Assembly (NCBI GenBank): GCA_020226215.1
Contig: CM035227.1
Location: forward strand, 106,561,732-106,625,731
DNA length: 64,000 nucleotides
Direction of reading: 5' to 3'
DNA from: Sindora glabra
Taxonomy: Eukaryota; Streptophyta; Magnoliopsida; Fabales; Fabaceae
Position 1 is the first letter of the stretch; every line of letters starts with the position of its first letter. The position numbers were made by a program, and so were the translations under genes. Below, piece by piece: positions 37,190-51,179 of this stretch. Under the pieces are notes generated by a model, which was not told the DNA's origin, made no database searches, and saw nothing but the letters and a program-made list of their open reading frames with translations.

Positions 37190-40150
37190 AGCGTGTGAGA
37201 GTTGCGTGGGACGGAATGCTATAAACGTTTAGACACGAGTTTATCGCAAGTCTACGTCTGCCTCATCAAATATCCATACGCCAACCGCTGGGTGAAAGGT
37301 ATATTATTATTTAATTGATTTTTTCTAATTATAATATTTTAATATTAGTTTTTTAATTATTATTAAAAATTATATGTGAAATATATAATGAAATTACATA
37401 TTTAAAATTATTTTTAATTAGTTTTAATAATTATCTATTTTATCAGCATACTAAATAAATTACATATTAATATGTGTTATTATGATAATAAGAAAAAAAA
37501 TTTCCATTAAAACAAAGAATGTCGTTTGAGAGTTATATTTCTTATATTTAATATTTAAAAATATATATTTTTTATTATTTTATGATTTTATAAAAATAAT
37601 ATAAATAAAATTATATTCTTATAAAAATATCCTCTAAACAAAGATCCTCAAAGGATTTAACTTTTCGAACTCGTTAAAACCGTAATATTTCGAAGTAAAC
37701 CCCCCCCCCCCAAAAAAAAAACCAAAAACCCCAACTTTATTCAGTTAGGTAGTATTATACCAAAACCCCAACTTTACTAAGGTAGGTAGTATTATATCTT
37801 TTAAATTTTATAATTAATATTATTAATTTATTATACTTATTTTTAATTATAAGAATAATTAAATTATTAAATATATTGAATCATTAAATACAAAAATATA
37901 AAAATTAAAGGTTGAATCATATATGTAATAAAAAGTATAAAACATCAAATTTAATAAAAATCTAAAACTTTCAAAAAATATTAAACATCACTAACCTAAA
38001 TCTATTAAGACAACAAATTAATTTATAAATTATAAACATAAAAAATTGATAATATTAATTATAGATTTTAAATTATATAATAATTATTATATTTATAAAT
38101 AAAGAATTCAATAGTATGTTTATTATCTAAATATCATTATACGGTGATACACTAATACATTATTAAATTTTACAAATATTAAATTTATTTTTAAAAAATT
38201 AAATTTAATATAATATATAATAATAAATTAACAATTAAATTTGATCGTATTTCAACTTATCATTATCTCACTAGTGCGCCTAGAAATTTTCCCAACGTAT
38301 TTTCACCGACGTTTGTTCAAAATGGAAAGTTGAAACAAAAAAAACAAGACATCTGGATTGGATGTAGACCTGCTTTTACAATGACGGGCAATGGCTATAA
38401 CATTACGTAGATAGACCTAAAAATGAATCTCGTACAAATGTGGTTCTCATCCGTTCATACGCCCCCCTACTTAATCAGTTGCCCTCCTAATTTTCATTTT
38501 TCCAAGAAGAATAATTTCATATAATTCATTAAGGACAAAAAATTCCAAAAAAATACATAGCAACCTAACAAAATATATAATATAAATACAAGTTTTTTTG
38601 GTGCCAAATATAAATAAAAGTTAAATTCTTTAAATATAAACTACAATTACAAATAATTTAAAAAAAATTAAAATCCACTAAACTCTCAGAAGAAACCTCC
38701 TCGATTACATAAATCTAGTCTTCCATCTTCATATTTGCTCAAAATTTTATAAATAGAGTCCAGAAAATTTGCTTAGAAGTAGACCTTTACCGATAATAAT
38801 TTCTATGAAGAAATTTGGGATAAATCTCGATGAACTGAGTTCAAAATATATTCATTAACTCCAATTTTGGAAAAAAAAAACTTTTTTGTAGAATTAAATC
38901 AAAATAAAAAAATTATACAAAAATCGAAGATCTTGAAATCATTCTGTAAGCAGCGAAACACCACTCACGATGCAAGATTTAAATCAAAGTAGAGAAAAAT
39001 AAAAAAATATAAATAAACTTCTTAAAGCATATTTTAATATCATATAACTTCCTGAAATTTGCAAAATGGTAAAAATATTGACACTTCAATTTTTAGAAAC
39101 AGAAAAATGATATGTAAGCCATTCATAATAATTTCTAATTATTTTTAATATAAATTTAATCAATTTTTGAATAAAATTTCTTCTAAATTTAATTATTAAT
39201 AACAAAATTGATTATGTAATACATTTAAAATATAATTAAAAATAATTATTTTGAATAAATTATTTTTAAAATTGAACAAATTTCCATTTAGAAAGATAAG
39301 ATATATGCTTCTTTTATTTTATCAATTAATTCTTTGATTTTACTATATTAAAAATAAATAAAAAATACAAGTGGCTTATTTATGTATTTTTTATTTTAAT
39401 TAATTAAAATTTTAATATTTTTAATTTTTTAAAATTATGAGACAATTATTTATAAATTTTGAAATCTAAAGAGAATTATGGGATATTAAATCATATTTTA
39501 AGAGATTTATTTATATTTCTCCAAAATGGAGCTACGCAAGAGAAGAGAGTCGTAGAGGAAGAAGAGGAAGAGACGAATGGACGATGGTACGTTCTCTGAA
39601 TTGTCCAACCAATTATGAGTTAGTTTTTTTTTTTTTTTTTTTGAGGTAATAACAACCCAAGCAAAAAATGATGGAGACAATTGTCCAATTTGGTATATGG
39701 CTTTTTTGGGCCCTAACGATGGGCTTCTTTCCAAACATGAATTCAGTTATGTAATTCTCTTTTTTTCAGAAAAAATCAAACCGGTGTCGTTTGGTATAAT
39801 TTATTGTAACAAGGTATCCAAAACTCACTTTCTTTCGTTTAAGTGTACTCACGTACGAAAATTTACTATGATATCCAAAAGATAAAACGATATATTTACA
39901 GTACGTTTCAAAAAATCAAAAGTATCAAAACAGAAATCTCTTTTTCCACATATTAAAATTAAAAATTTTTTAATTTAATACAAATAAAAAATTAAAAATT
40001 AAAAACTTATAAGAATTAAAATTGAAGATTTTTTAACCTTATAAAAATTAAATTAATATAAAATTTTAATTATAAATAAAATTAATAAAAATTTAATTTT
40101 TTAGGAATTAAATAAATTTTTAGTTAGAATAAAAATAAAAATAAATAAGA
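37190..40150. other. AT-rich intergenic DNA, left part
   Basis: No gene is supportable. Contains a C12/A9 homopolymer junction near 37700 beside a short imperfect repeat (accccaacttta, then ggtagtattata, at 37730 and 37767), and many AT runs. Confidence 0.75.
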
Positions 40151-42010
40151 ACTTAAAGATATAGTAACATGTTATTATTTGACAATTTGATTGTTAATTA
40201 GACTTAATTTATTCATTTATTTAAGATTTTTAGTTGATGTTACTATTTAGAGATGAAACAGTAATATATAGTGAATAAATAGTAACGTATTATTATTTGA
40301 CAATTTAGTTATTAATTAAACTTAATTTATCCATCTATTTAAGATTTTTTATTAATGTTGCTATTTTGAAACGAGATAGTAATATCTTCTTCTTTAACAG
40401 TTTGATTGTTAATTAAATTTAATTTATTTATTTATTTATTTAAAATTTTTAGTTGGTGTTATTATTTTAAAATGAAATAGTAACAAACACTTCTTTAACA
40501 GTTTGATTGTTAATTAAACTTAATTTATCTATTTATTTGATATTTTTTATTGGTGTTACTGTTTTGAAACGAAACAGTAACATGTTAACATATTACTAGT
40601 TGAAGAACAAATAATAACATACTATTATTTAGTAATTTGATTATTAATTAGACTTAATGTATCCATTTATTTAAAATTTTTTATTAGTGTTACTGTTTTG
40701 CAACGTAACAGTATATGTCACTAAATGTTACTATTTGAAAAACAAACAGTAATATGTTATTATTTAATAATTTGATTATTAATTAGACTTAATTTATCTA
40801 TTTATTTAAAAAAATTTATTGGTATTACTGTTCTCTTTTCTCTATTTTGAAACGAAACAGTAACATCCTCTACTTTGACAATTTGATTGTTAATTAAACT
40901 TAACTTATCTATTTATTTTAAATTTTTTGTTAATATTACTGTTTTAAAACAAAATAGTAACATACACTTCTTTGACAGTTTGATTATTAATTAGACTTAA
41001 TTTATGCATTTATTTGAGACTTTTGGTTAGTATTAGTATTTTAAAATGAAATAATAAAATTCTCTTTTTTAGCAATTTAATTATTAATTAAACTTGATTT
41101 ATCCATTTATTTGAGATTTTTTATTAGTATTACTATTTTGAAATGAAATAGTAACATCTGCTTCTTTGATAGTTTGATTGTTATGATTTATTTATTTATT
41201 TAGGATTTTTGGTTGGTGTTATTGTTTTGAAACGAAATAGTAACATGTTACTGTCTACAATAGACAGTAACATGTTACTATTTCGTTTCAAAACAATAAC
41301 ACTAACAAAAAATCTAGAGAATAAACAGTAATATATTATTATTTGATAATTTAATTATTAATTAAATTTAATTTATCCATTTATTTGAGATTTTTTGTTA
41401 GTGTTATTATTTTCAAATGAAACAGTAATATGTTCTTCTTTGACAGTTTGATTGTTAATTATACTTTATTTATCCATTTATTTAGAGTTTTTGATAGGTT
41501 TTACTATTTTATAATGAAACGATAACATATTATTGTTTGAAGAACAAACAGTCTCTAAATAGTAACATACTATTATTTAGCAATTTAGTTATTTATTAGG
41601 CTTGATTTATTCATTTATTTAAGATTTTTTGTTAGTGTTACTATTTTAAAATGAAATAGTAATATGTTACTGCCTGGAGAATAAACAGTACCTTACTGTT
41701 ATTTGATAGTTTGATTATTAATTAAACTTAATTTATCTATTTATTTATTTTTTAGTTAGTTTTACTATTTTCGAATGAAATAATAATATATTTTTCTTTG
41801 ACAATTTGATTGTTAATTAAACTTCATTTATCCATTTATTTAAAAAATTTTATTGGTGTTACTATTTTGAAATAAAATAGTAACATATTGTTATTTAGTA
41901 ATTTGGTTATTAATTAAAATAAAATTTTTTGTTAGTGTTACTATTTTAAAATGAAACAGTGACATATTATGTTTTATTTGTTAAGACAAAATAGTAATAT
42001 ATTATTTTTT
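40150..42010. repeat. Satellite-like tandem array, about 16 degenerate units of roughly 95-140 bp
   Basis: The core ttgattgttaattaaactt, followed by aatttatc and catttattt, recurs about 16 times (near 40183, 40300, 40400, 40500, 40628, 40768, 40875, 40977, 41075, 41170, 41347, 41445, 41580, 41707, 41803, 41895). Between cores lies ttggtgttactgttttgaaa, then cgaaacagtaacat. Some units carry an additional piece of about 30 bp (agaacaaacagtaac), which explains the uneven spacing. Units differ by many substitutions, so the array is old. No coding potential. Confidence 0.9.
41212..41306. repeat. Near-perfect 45-bp inverted repeat with 5-nt loop inside the array
   Basis: Left arm 41212-41256 and right arm 41262-41306 are reverse complements with one mismatch; the loop is acaat (41257-41261). 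The centre of each arm contains agtaacatgttact, itself a palindrome. It consists of two array units in head-to-head orientation, while all other units run in one direction. The arms are far better conserved than neighbouring units. Confidence 0.93.
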
Positions 42011-43228
42011 AATAATTTTATTTATTAAGAAAATTGTTATGGCACTATTAGACACTAAAAGAGTTAGGACAAGAGTTTAATATGGGATTTGAATGAATTT
42101 AAATTAACAAAAATGAAATCAAAGTTGAAAAAATAATAAGAAAATGAAGAAAAATTAAGAAAAGTCATTGAAAAAGATATTTTTTCACTAGCCAAAATAG
42201 GCAAAAATGCCTTTGGCTTTTGTAAGTGCGTAAATTTTGAAAAGTTATATGGAATAAAAAAAATAGCCTAAAACGGATAATCAAGTATAAAGTTATTATC
42301 ATTTAAAGTTTTGAACTCAATTTACATATTTTTAATTAGGTGAACTTCATCAAACTCAAATTTTCTTATTTTCTATTAAAAGATCATGGGAAGACGAATA
42401 AAAATAAATGATTATATGTAAAAATTAGCTAACTAATCATGAAATTATACCTTTCTAAAGTTCTAAATTTATAATCACATTCTCATAGTTAAACAAGGGT
42501 ATTTGGAAAATATAATAGTGATAATTCATAAAACTGGCATTTATTTGAAATAAAAATCAACGCTACCACCTTGTTGAAAAAAAGTTCAAGAAGCAGTATT
42601 ACGATATAATTTACCATATTTTGTTATATTCGAATATGTATTCATTAACGGATAAAGCCTATTCAAGGTTACTATGCTTTCCACTAAATTAATATCTTGT
42701 TAGTTGCCTTGCAACCATTTTAAGATTGCATTTCTTTTTCTTTTTTATTTGGACACAGTGAACTGGCATTTTTAATAATGCAAATAATATTTCTAGTTGA
42801 TATTTAAATAGATGAAAAAATTTTAGTATGCATTCAATCAATGAGAAAAAAGATATATAATAATAAATTTGTATTTTCTTTTTGATTGATTTGAAACACA
42901 TAATTAAATATATTTAGCTTAAAAGATATTTTTCTTATAGGTTAATTCTATTTAATTATAAAAAAAGATAGATTAAAAAGATATTTTCTTTTTAATTATT
43001 TTTTTATTAATTTGGATGGTGGCCTTTGAACTTGAAGAGTTAGCTTGGGGTCGTTTTTTATTATTTTCCAAGGCTAACTCCATCATCAATTATATTATAT
43101 ACACTATAAATTTCATATCATACATTTTTTTTATCAATCTAAAATATTACAAGTGGCCCAGTGATGAAGAGATTAAGTAATACACTAAGAATTTCAAACA
43201 AACCCTAAAGAGAAAGTGTTAAAGAAGT
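42011..43228. other. AT-rich intergenic DNA
   Basis: Nothing recognisable beyond low-complexity tracts. No coding region is supported. Confidence 0.7.
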
Positions 43229-44712
43229 AGCATCGAATCTGACCACTAACTAGCTTCGAGCCTTAACTCAAAGGACAACGGATGGCAAATTTACTCTATC
43301 CACTCAAAATTGTAATGTAATAATGCTTGAATTAGATTAGGATTTGATTTCACTTCGACGATGTTCAAGGTTTTGAAACTAGGCAACATCTATTTTTTTG
43401 TTTTATGAATTAAAATATACTACCAAGATAAAGTGTTGGTAATTAAGGTTGGCTTCTGTCTTTTTTACAATAGTTTATTTATTATTAGTTTTTCATTGAT
43501 TAGTTTAGTGTTGAGAACAAGACGTTTTTTCCTATGATAATCCTATTGTCAATTGATATTATTTTTATGGCTTTTCTATGGTGGAATTACTAAATTTTAA
43601 AAGAATATATTCCTCCTGTAATTAATATTCCTTGGCTGTCTATTTATGGTATTCAATTTTGATTTTAGAAAGTTTTGCCAAAATTATAGTTTTATCATAT
43701 ATTTTCACCAAAGGCCCCCATAAAAGAATATTCTAGAAATAGCATCGAATCTCACCATTAACTAGTTTTAAACTTCAACCTAGAGGACGACAAATGGTAA
43801 ATCCATTTTATCCACTTAAAATTGAAGTATAATAACATGCCTAAATTGGATTGGCATCTAATTTCACTTCAACAATGTTGAAGGTTTTTGAATTGGGTAA
43901 TTTTTTTTTTTTTGTAAATTAAACTAGACAAAATGTTTGCAACTAAGGTTAGTTTCTATCCTTTTTGAAAGAATTTCCTTATTCTTGATTTTTCATTAGT
44001 TAATCTAGTGTTAGAGACAAGTTATCTTTGTATGTGGTAACCCTATTGTTAATTAATACTCTTCTTATAGCCTTGTTATGATGGAATTGCTAAAATTAAC
44101 AAATTTTAAAGGAATATAGGCTTTTATTTGTTAGCATTCTTTGGTTTTCCTATCTATTGTAGTATTCAATTATGATTTCAAAAAGTTTAGCTAGAATTAT
44201 AATTTCATGAAATATTTTCATAAAAGGCCACTATGAGAAAACATTCTAGAAATGGCATTAAATATTACCACCTAAAGGATGATAGATGGCAAGTCCACTT
44301 TATCCATTCAAAATTGTAATGTGACAACACTTGAATTAGATTGACATCTAATTTCATTTCAATAGTCTTAAAGGCTTCAAAATTAGGTAAATTTCTTTTT
44401 TTTTTGTTTTGTAAATTAGACTATAATATATAGAAAAAATATTTGTAATTATGATTAGGTTTTTACTTTTTGGTAAGAGTTTTTCTGTTCTTAATTTTTC
44501 ATTAGTTAATTTATTGTTAGAACCAAGTTATCTTTATTTATGATAACCTTATTGTTAATTGATATTGTTCTTATGGTTTTATTACGATGGAATTACTAAA
44601 TTTTTAGGGAATACAGGTTTACAATTGTTGGTATTATTGAGTTGTCTATTTATGATATTCAATTTTGATTTCAAATAATTTTGCTAGAATTATGGTTCCA
44701 TTAGATATTTTC
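43229..44712. repeat. Tandem triplication of a unit of about 512 bp
   Basis: Three head-to-tail copies: about 43229-43740, 43741-44253 and 44254-44712. Landmarks present in order in each are a start like agcatcgaatctcacc, then tccactcaaaattg, atttcacttcaac, a T-rich tract, ttttcattagttaat, gatggaattactaaatttt and gatattttcac. The copies are diverged (many substitutions and short indels). No long open frame crosses them; origin unknown. Confidence 0.85.
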
Positions 44713-45401
44713 ACAGAAATTGGACTTTTATTTGCATCGTCATCTTGTCACCTTCCTTAATCCTACTTTAGGATACTTGATTTAATTGAATTAGTGTGGT
44801 TTGTTATTAGATATGGGCTTTATTTTAACCTTTAAGGGTTCAAAAATGAGTTTTTATCATTACCATCTAATTTGAACAATGACAAATAAAAAAGACTTCA
44901 AAAGGAGAAAAAAATTAAAGAGACTTGCTTCACTTGAATCTACTCAGTTAAATTTACTTGACCAAGAATTTTTTTGATAGCTTTAGTAATATAATTATAG
45001 CAATTTAAAGATAACTACATTGATAAACTAGGCTATTAAATGCAAAATATTGAGGGTCATCAAATAAATTATTCTTTGTTTTTTTACTATTGCAACATCA
45101 ATAATAAGGAGAAAGCATTATTATAAAGTTATCACTATTAATGTTTAAAACCAAGGTAAACTATCACCTTAAAGATTATTACTTTAGAAGTTTATCTTCA
45201 AAAATTGAAATATATTAGTAAAGATATCCTTTAAAATCTTCAAAATTAATTAAAGAGAATACTTGAATTAGAAATAAAATTTAAAAACCTAGAGGAACAA
45301 AATGTGTAGATTTAATGTCAACTATTCTCTATGGAAGCCTTTTAACAACAATATGGATTTCATATTTTAGAACATATAATGAACAAATTCCTTTCTATTA
45401 G

Positions 45402-45521
45402 GCATTTAAGGTTGTTGTTTATTTAGATACAAGTAAAACACACTTAGTTCAATTCAAGAAAGAAAAAGTCTCTAAAATTTGTATCAAATGTAGAAAAATT
45501 GGTTATTTTGATTTAAGTTGC
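45402..45521 (+). mobile_element. Decayed LINE-type ORF1 fragment (zinc-knuckle region)
   Basis: One frame reads AFKVVVYLDTSKTHLVQF, then KKEKVSKI, then CIKCRKIGYFDLSC. The order and spacing resemble the DUF4283/zf-CCHC_4 part of plant L1-type LINE ORF1 proteins, where CxxCxxxGHxxxxC ends the domain; here the His is Tyr. The frame is broken upstream and soon after the knuckle, so this is a remnant. Extent of the full element was not determined. Confidence 0.45.
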
Positions 45522-45599
45522 AAGATAATTTACCTAAACGATAATCTAGTTATAACTTCCAAGCACTATCTTTTTTACTTTCAAAATTTTAGTGATTGT

Positions 45600-48500
45600 C
45601 AAATTACTCAAACTTCCATTTTCCTTAATTTCCCACACTTATTTTAAAGGTGTTTTTGAAAAAAATTAGCTACCACAATTGTGCAAAAGTTTCAAATGGG
45701 TGATGTTAATGATGACAAAATTTAAGGTTTGATAGCATCTACATGTAAAGAAGAACTTCATATAAAATTAGATATTCACAAGTTTACAATTTAAATAAAA
45801 AAATTTACTACTATTTCCAAAAGGTCATATCCACAAAAATTACTTGAAAGCATTGAAAGTTCACACCATAAGTTTCAAAATGATGTTTGCAACTTGAAAT
45901 GGCCAAGAAAATTGCAATCAACTTGGTAACTCACTTATTTATCATGGACTTCACCAATTTAAAATAGAGAAGTTTGTTTTGCAAAAGGACAAATATAAAT
46001 AAATTTGGAATGAAGCCATCAATCAAAGCCAACCTCTTAATAATTAGGTTATATTCTATTTTCTTTTACTTTTTGTGTGTAATTTTGTTTTAAAGGTATT
46101 TAGAAGGTTTTGCAAAGGTTAATACTTGATATTAAACTAAGATTTCCTTTTCCATTTGTTTTGTTTCCTATGTGACAAAAGAAAAAGAAAAAGAAAAATG
46201 CATTTTAAAGTCACTTTCATTTATAAATTACAAAATTCATAATTTTTTCAATTTCACTGTCAATTAAAGGAAATGTACAATGGACTTCTAAAATAAGAGT
46301 CTATCAAACTTTTTTTTTCACATACTAATGTTAATTTCATCAATTGATCAATTGATATTTTAAATAATATAATTGCACAAAATTTTATTGTTGGAGATTT
46401 TTTTTTCTATTTATTTAGTTAACGTTCATGGCATTGTATGTTAATTAAGTGATATATCACATTTTTTAGTAACAAAATTATATATAAAAAATCAATTAAG
46501 TAGCCTTCATTGGTTTGACATGTGAAACTAATGTTACATTTGATATAATGAAATAAAATAAAAATAAATTATGAATTGAGAATAAGAAATGGAATGGAAT
46601 AGAACAACTATTTAATAATTATATTTGGTATGATAAATAATGAAGTAAGCATTGCGTTACATTTTTTTATTTTCTACTTTAAAATAACAGAGGAATGGAA
46701 TGAGAAAAGTATAATTAATGACAATAATATTCTTATCATAAAAATAAAAAATATTTTTATTAAATAATTTAATATGATTAAAATATATGATATGATTAAT
46801 AATAAAAATTGTCCTATCATAAAAATTATAATTAACAATTTTTCTTACAATAAAAGCATAAAATTCAAATTCACTAAAATTTTTATATTAAATATTTTTA
46901 AGCATACAAAAATATCCTATTTTAAATTCTATTATTAAATATATATAAATATTTTAATACAGAAATGTTTAAAATTAATGATATTTTATTATTTTTTAAC
47001 TAAAGGTAATATTAAAATATATGAAAAATGTAAGTGATGAGGATGTTAAAAAATCATTCCAATACTTTTGTTTTGGAATTGAGATTATATCATTTAATGG
47101 AATTTCTATTTTCTAAAGAATAGACATTCTTAGTTCATAGTTGTTAATTCTATGATTTTACGTTTGAAAGTATAAGTATGAATATGAAATTCTTAAGAGT
47201 AGCCTGAGGAAATAAGCAATCTTTGCAAAGTATTTTAGCATGGCAAAGAAAGCTTGCTATGCATGGTTTTTTATCCTTTTGAAAGGGTGAATGTAGGTTT
47301 TTATAAGTGTTAATGGTGGAACATTTGCATAGGAAGTATATGATAATCTAGGTGCTGGGTTGGCACACTATTATCTTAGATTAGGGATAATAATATGATG
47401 GAATATAAAATAACCAATACGAACATTATCAAATAATCATATTGAAATGACATTTGATATTGGTAATATTAATTAATTGTAACAAAACTTATAATAATGG
47501 ATAAAGATTAATTTAGGTGATTACATGGAGCCATGAGTTATTAAAGCTATTTGGGTAGAACGATAGAAATCATCATGGCTTCTTTTCCTCACTTCAACAT
47601 AAAGAATTTATGGTAAGAAAACTTAGGCATAATATGCCCAACATAGGTTCTCCATTTTAATCTAACCAAACCACCCTTAGAGGAACTCCCAATAGGGTGG
47701 AGGGGAAGTTTTCGCTTTTCGTAATCAAAGCAACTCTTACCTTAAGTAAAGTGACTACTAGATGTAAAAGCTTATCAAATAGGTCAATCTAGGATGGATT
47801 GAGTTTATGACAGATTGGTCGATTTTACTTATGCTTAAATGAGTTTAATTTTAGAGGATTCAAACTCACTAAAAAATCGTAATGAATGTAAGTTGAGTAG
47901 ATACGGACTAGTCAATATTATTTGCATCCAAGACAGGTTAAATTTTTGGAGTCTAAACTTGCCAAAACCTATGACAAGTATAGACTGATCTACAATTTCT
48001 AACTCATTTGATACTCATATCTCTATAAGGTCCTATTCATTTAGACCCTCACAATAACTTATTCTCGCAATACTTTGATCATTATTGGACCCATATTTTA
48101 AACTAATATCAAGCCTTTTTGAGCTTTGGTATATTTTTGTCCTCTTTTAAGGTGTATTTTAGTATTAAGCTTTATCAAATTTTTTGAACAGGCCCATATT
48201 CTTAATTCTTGAGAATTAAAGTATCTACAATAATGTTGATCAACTAAATTTTTTGATCACCTCTTTTTCATTTTATTTTATTCAATCAAATGTAAAATTA
48301 CTACATTTCTGTTCTAGTACTAAACTTTATCAAATTTTATGCCCTAACTTATGTTATCAACTCTTTAGAGTCAAAGTATCTATAATGATGTCAATCAAAC
48401 AAAATTTTGTATCACCTCTTTTTTCATTTCATTTTATTTAATCAGATACAAAATTATTACAGTCATAAATTTTTTATGGCCAATGGATTTTCTTCCTTTT

Positions 48501-49060
48501 AATTCTTAAATTTAGAAAAAAACCACTTATATGATTAGAGAATCTTTGCATGCACATTTAATTAATACACAACCATCATTATCATTATTAAGTAGAATTT
48601 AATTTGATTATAAGAAATGCTATTTGTACTACATTTTTTTGGAGAATGAACATTTATTCCTTTCTAATAAACAATAGATGTGTAGAATTGTGGTTGTTAT
48701 AATATGCGGGAAAAAAAAAGGTAAGGAAGAAATGAACATAAGTGGATAAAAATACCATTAACCTCGACTGCATACCATCCCTCATGCATGTCTATTTCAC
48801 AGCTTCCCAGTGTCGTTTTTTGGTCTCACGTTCTCGTTTTGGGCGGCGAAGAAGGCAAAGAAACACAAGGCTTTAAGGAACCAAGTACGACATGGTTAGT
48901 TATCCATGATCTCTGTTGCTTTTGTACGTACCCTTCTCGGATCTAAATCCTCTTTATTATTCTTTTATTAATTTTTAGAAAAAAAATATAAACTACCTTC
49001 TTCAATTTTAGTATAATTGAATTCTTTCTTTTTCCATTTTATAAATTTAGAAATCACTCG
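45600..49060. other. AT-rich intergenic DNA between repeat blocks
   Basis: No gene or clear repeat structure found. The 46.5-47.2 kb part has loosely similar inverted GGAAT/ATTCC-rich ends but they do not align well enough to call an element. Confidence 0.6.
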
Positions 49061-49070
49061 TTAAATTTTA

Positions 49071-49843
49071 TAAAATTTAAAATTAATACTTATTATTTAC
49101 TTAATTAATTATTTTATTAAATTATATAATTTTTTATAAATTTTTTAAAATAAAAATTATAATATTATAGTATAATAATTTTTTTTATCATTTTTTACAT
49201 ATAATTTTTATGTTATATAATTAATAAAAATTAAATTATATATAAAGAATTTTACTTAAATAATTGCAAATAAAGTATGAAATTATATACAAAAAATAAT
49301 AAAATAAATTAACATTTTATAATATTGTAATTATTGTTTAAAAATTTCATAAAAAATAACATAGTTTGATAAAAATAGTTAGTTAACTAAATTATTGTTG
49401 ATAATTTCAAGTTTTGTAAAATTTAAGAGGATACTTTTCAAATTTTTTAAAGTTGAAAGGGGATAAAATTTAAAATTAAAATTCATTATTCACTTAATTG
49501 ATTATTTTATTAAATTATATAATTTTTAAATAAGAATTATAATATTATAGTATAATGAATTTTTGATATTTTTACATATAATTTTTATGTTATATAATTA
49601 ATAAAAATTAAATTATATATAAAGATTTTTAATTAAATAATTGTAAATAAAGTATGAAACTATATGAAAAATAATAAAATAAATTAACATCTTATAATAT
49701 TCTTGTTTAAAATTATTATAAAAAATAAAATAAAATTTATAAAAGTAGTTAATTAAGTGAATTATTATTGACAATTTCAAATTTTTTAAAATTTAAGAGG
49801 GTGCTTTTCAAGTTTTTAAAGTTGAAAGGGAATAAAATCTAAT
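49071..49843. repeat. Tandem duplication, period about 390 bp, two copies
   Basis: Copy 1 is about 49071-49460 and copy 2 about 49463-49843. Shared landmarks are taaaatttaaaatt, tattataatattatagtata-like and ttttatgttatataattaat tracts, and the closing cttttcaaattttttaaagt then tgaaagggga. The copies differ by several short indels. Confidence 0.85.
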
Positions 49844-49849
49844 CTTTCC

Positions 49850-51175
49850 TAAATTGGAAAAGATATTTTATATTTTTATTAATTTTTAATTTAAAATAGA
49901 TATATAATTTTTTATTTTAGAATAAATAAATAAAAATTTATATTTATCTCTCTTTTAAATTTACATCTTCAATTTCATAGAAATAATTTAAGGTATGACC
50001 AAATTCTACTTCATAACTTGTGATAATAATAGTTTTAAATTGAAAGTAGATAGCTATGTTAGCTTTTAGCTTTCCTTCAACCATGTATTTACCCACATCC
50101 TCAATCTAACAGAGTGGACCATTTCGAGCTGATTTACATGACGAATTAAAAGAATGAAAATAGGTTTTACAATTTAATGGAGGTCAAGTCCGTCAAATTC
50201 TAATATTAGAAGAGTGAAAAATGAAACGAAAAGGAGAAGGAAAGGGAAAAGAGAAACCCTCTCCTTCCATACAAGGCTACTTGATTTGGTGATGGAGAGA
50301 TTTCATCATATCCTTGGTGTTTGGTTCGAATCCGTGTCCCCATCATAAAAAAATTATTGGTACTATGGATATATGAAGTCTTCAATTGATTTAATGAAAA
50401 AGATTTAAACTTGCTAAAAATTTTATATCATGTCAAAATAAAAATATAAATGTGCACAATTTCCTATATACATTTATAAGAAAAAATGCTTTGTGAATAA
50501 TATTTACACTGCACAATATTTTTGAACAGTGTTTTTATTATTAAATTTGAACCCTAAATATGATTAATAACAAAGCAGAATTTTATAAAATAAAACTAAA
50601 CAAAAAGGTAGGGATTTAACAATATTAAGTGGATTTAAAATTCATTAACTGTTATGTGAATTATTTTTATATTATTATCTATGTTATTATATTACTAAAA
50701 AATTATTAAAATTATTTTATCATTATAAAAAAATTAATTATTTTTATTTTTTAATATTATGTATTTTTCTTATTCAATAATTGTATAAAATATCATCATT
50801 TGTTCTTCTATAGCCGAATAACTTGCATGCTACGTGTTGTCTCCTCCTTGCGTTTTTCCCCGCCAGAATTTCTCTTGCATTTTTCTTTATCTTTTTGTTA
50901 ATGTAAAATTTTAAATTTTGTTTCATACTTTTATATTATTTTAATTCCTACCACTTTCATTATTTACAATATACACATTATTTACCTCTTCATCATATAT
51001 ATAAATATATCATTTTTATATAAAATAATTAAAATATGTTAAATATTTAATTTAATTAAATTACTTAACTATATATTTTATTTTCAATTTATTTTGTTTA
51101 ACAAATCACACATTATTTTTCTTATTTAAATTTATTTTATTATGCATTCTCCTTTTTCTATGAATTTTTATTATT
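49850..51175. other. AT-rich intergenic DNA
   Basis: Contains a tRNA-B-box-like ggttcgaatcc at about 50325 (see findings). No gene supported. Confidence 0.65.
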
Positions 51176-51179
51176 TACG

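Noticed and set aside
46500..47165. Possible MITE with GGAAT/ATTCC-rich ends
   Set aside because: The ends align only loosely as inverted repeats and AT-rich background makes chance likely.
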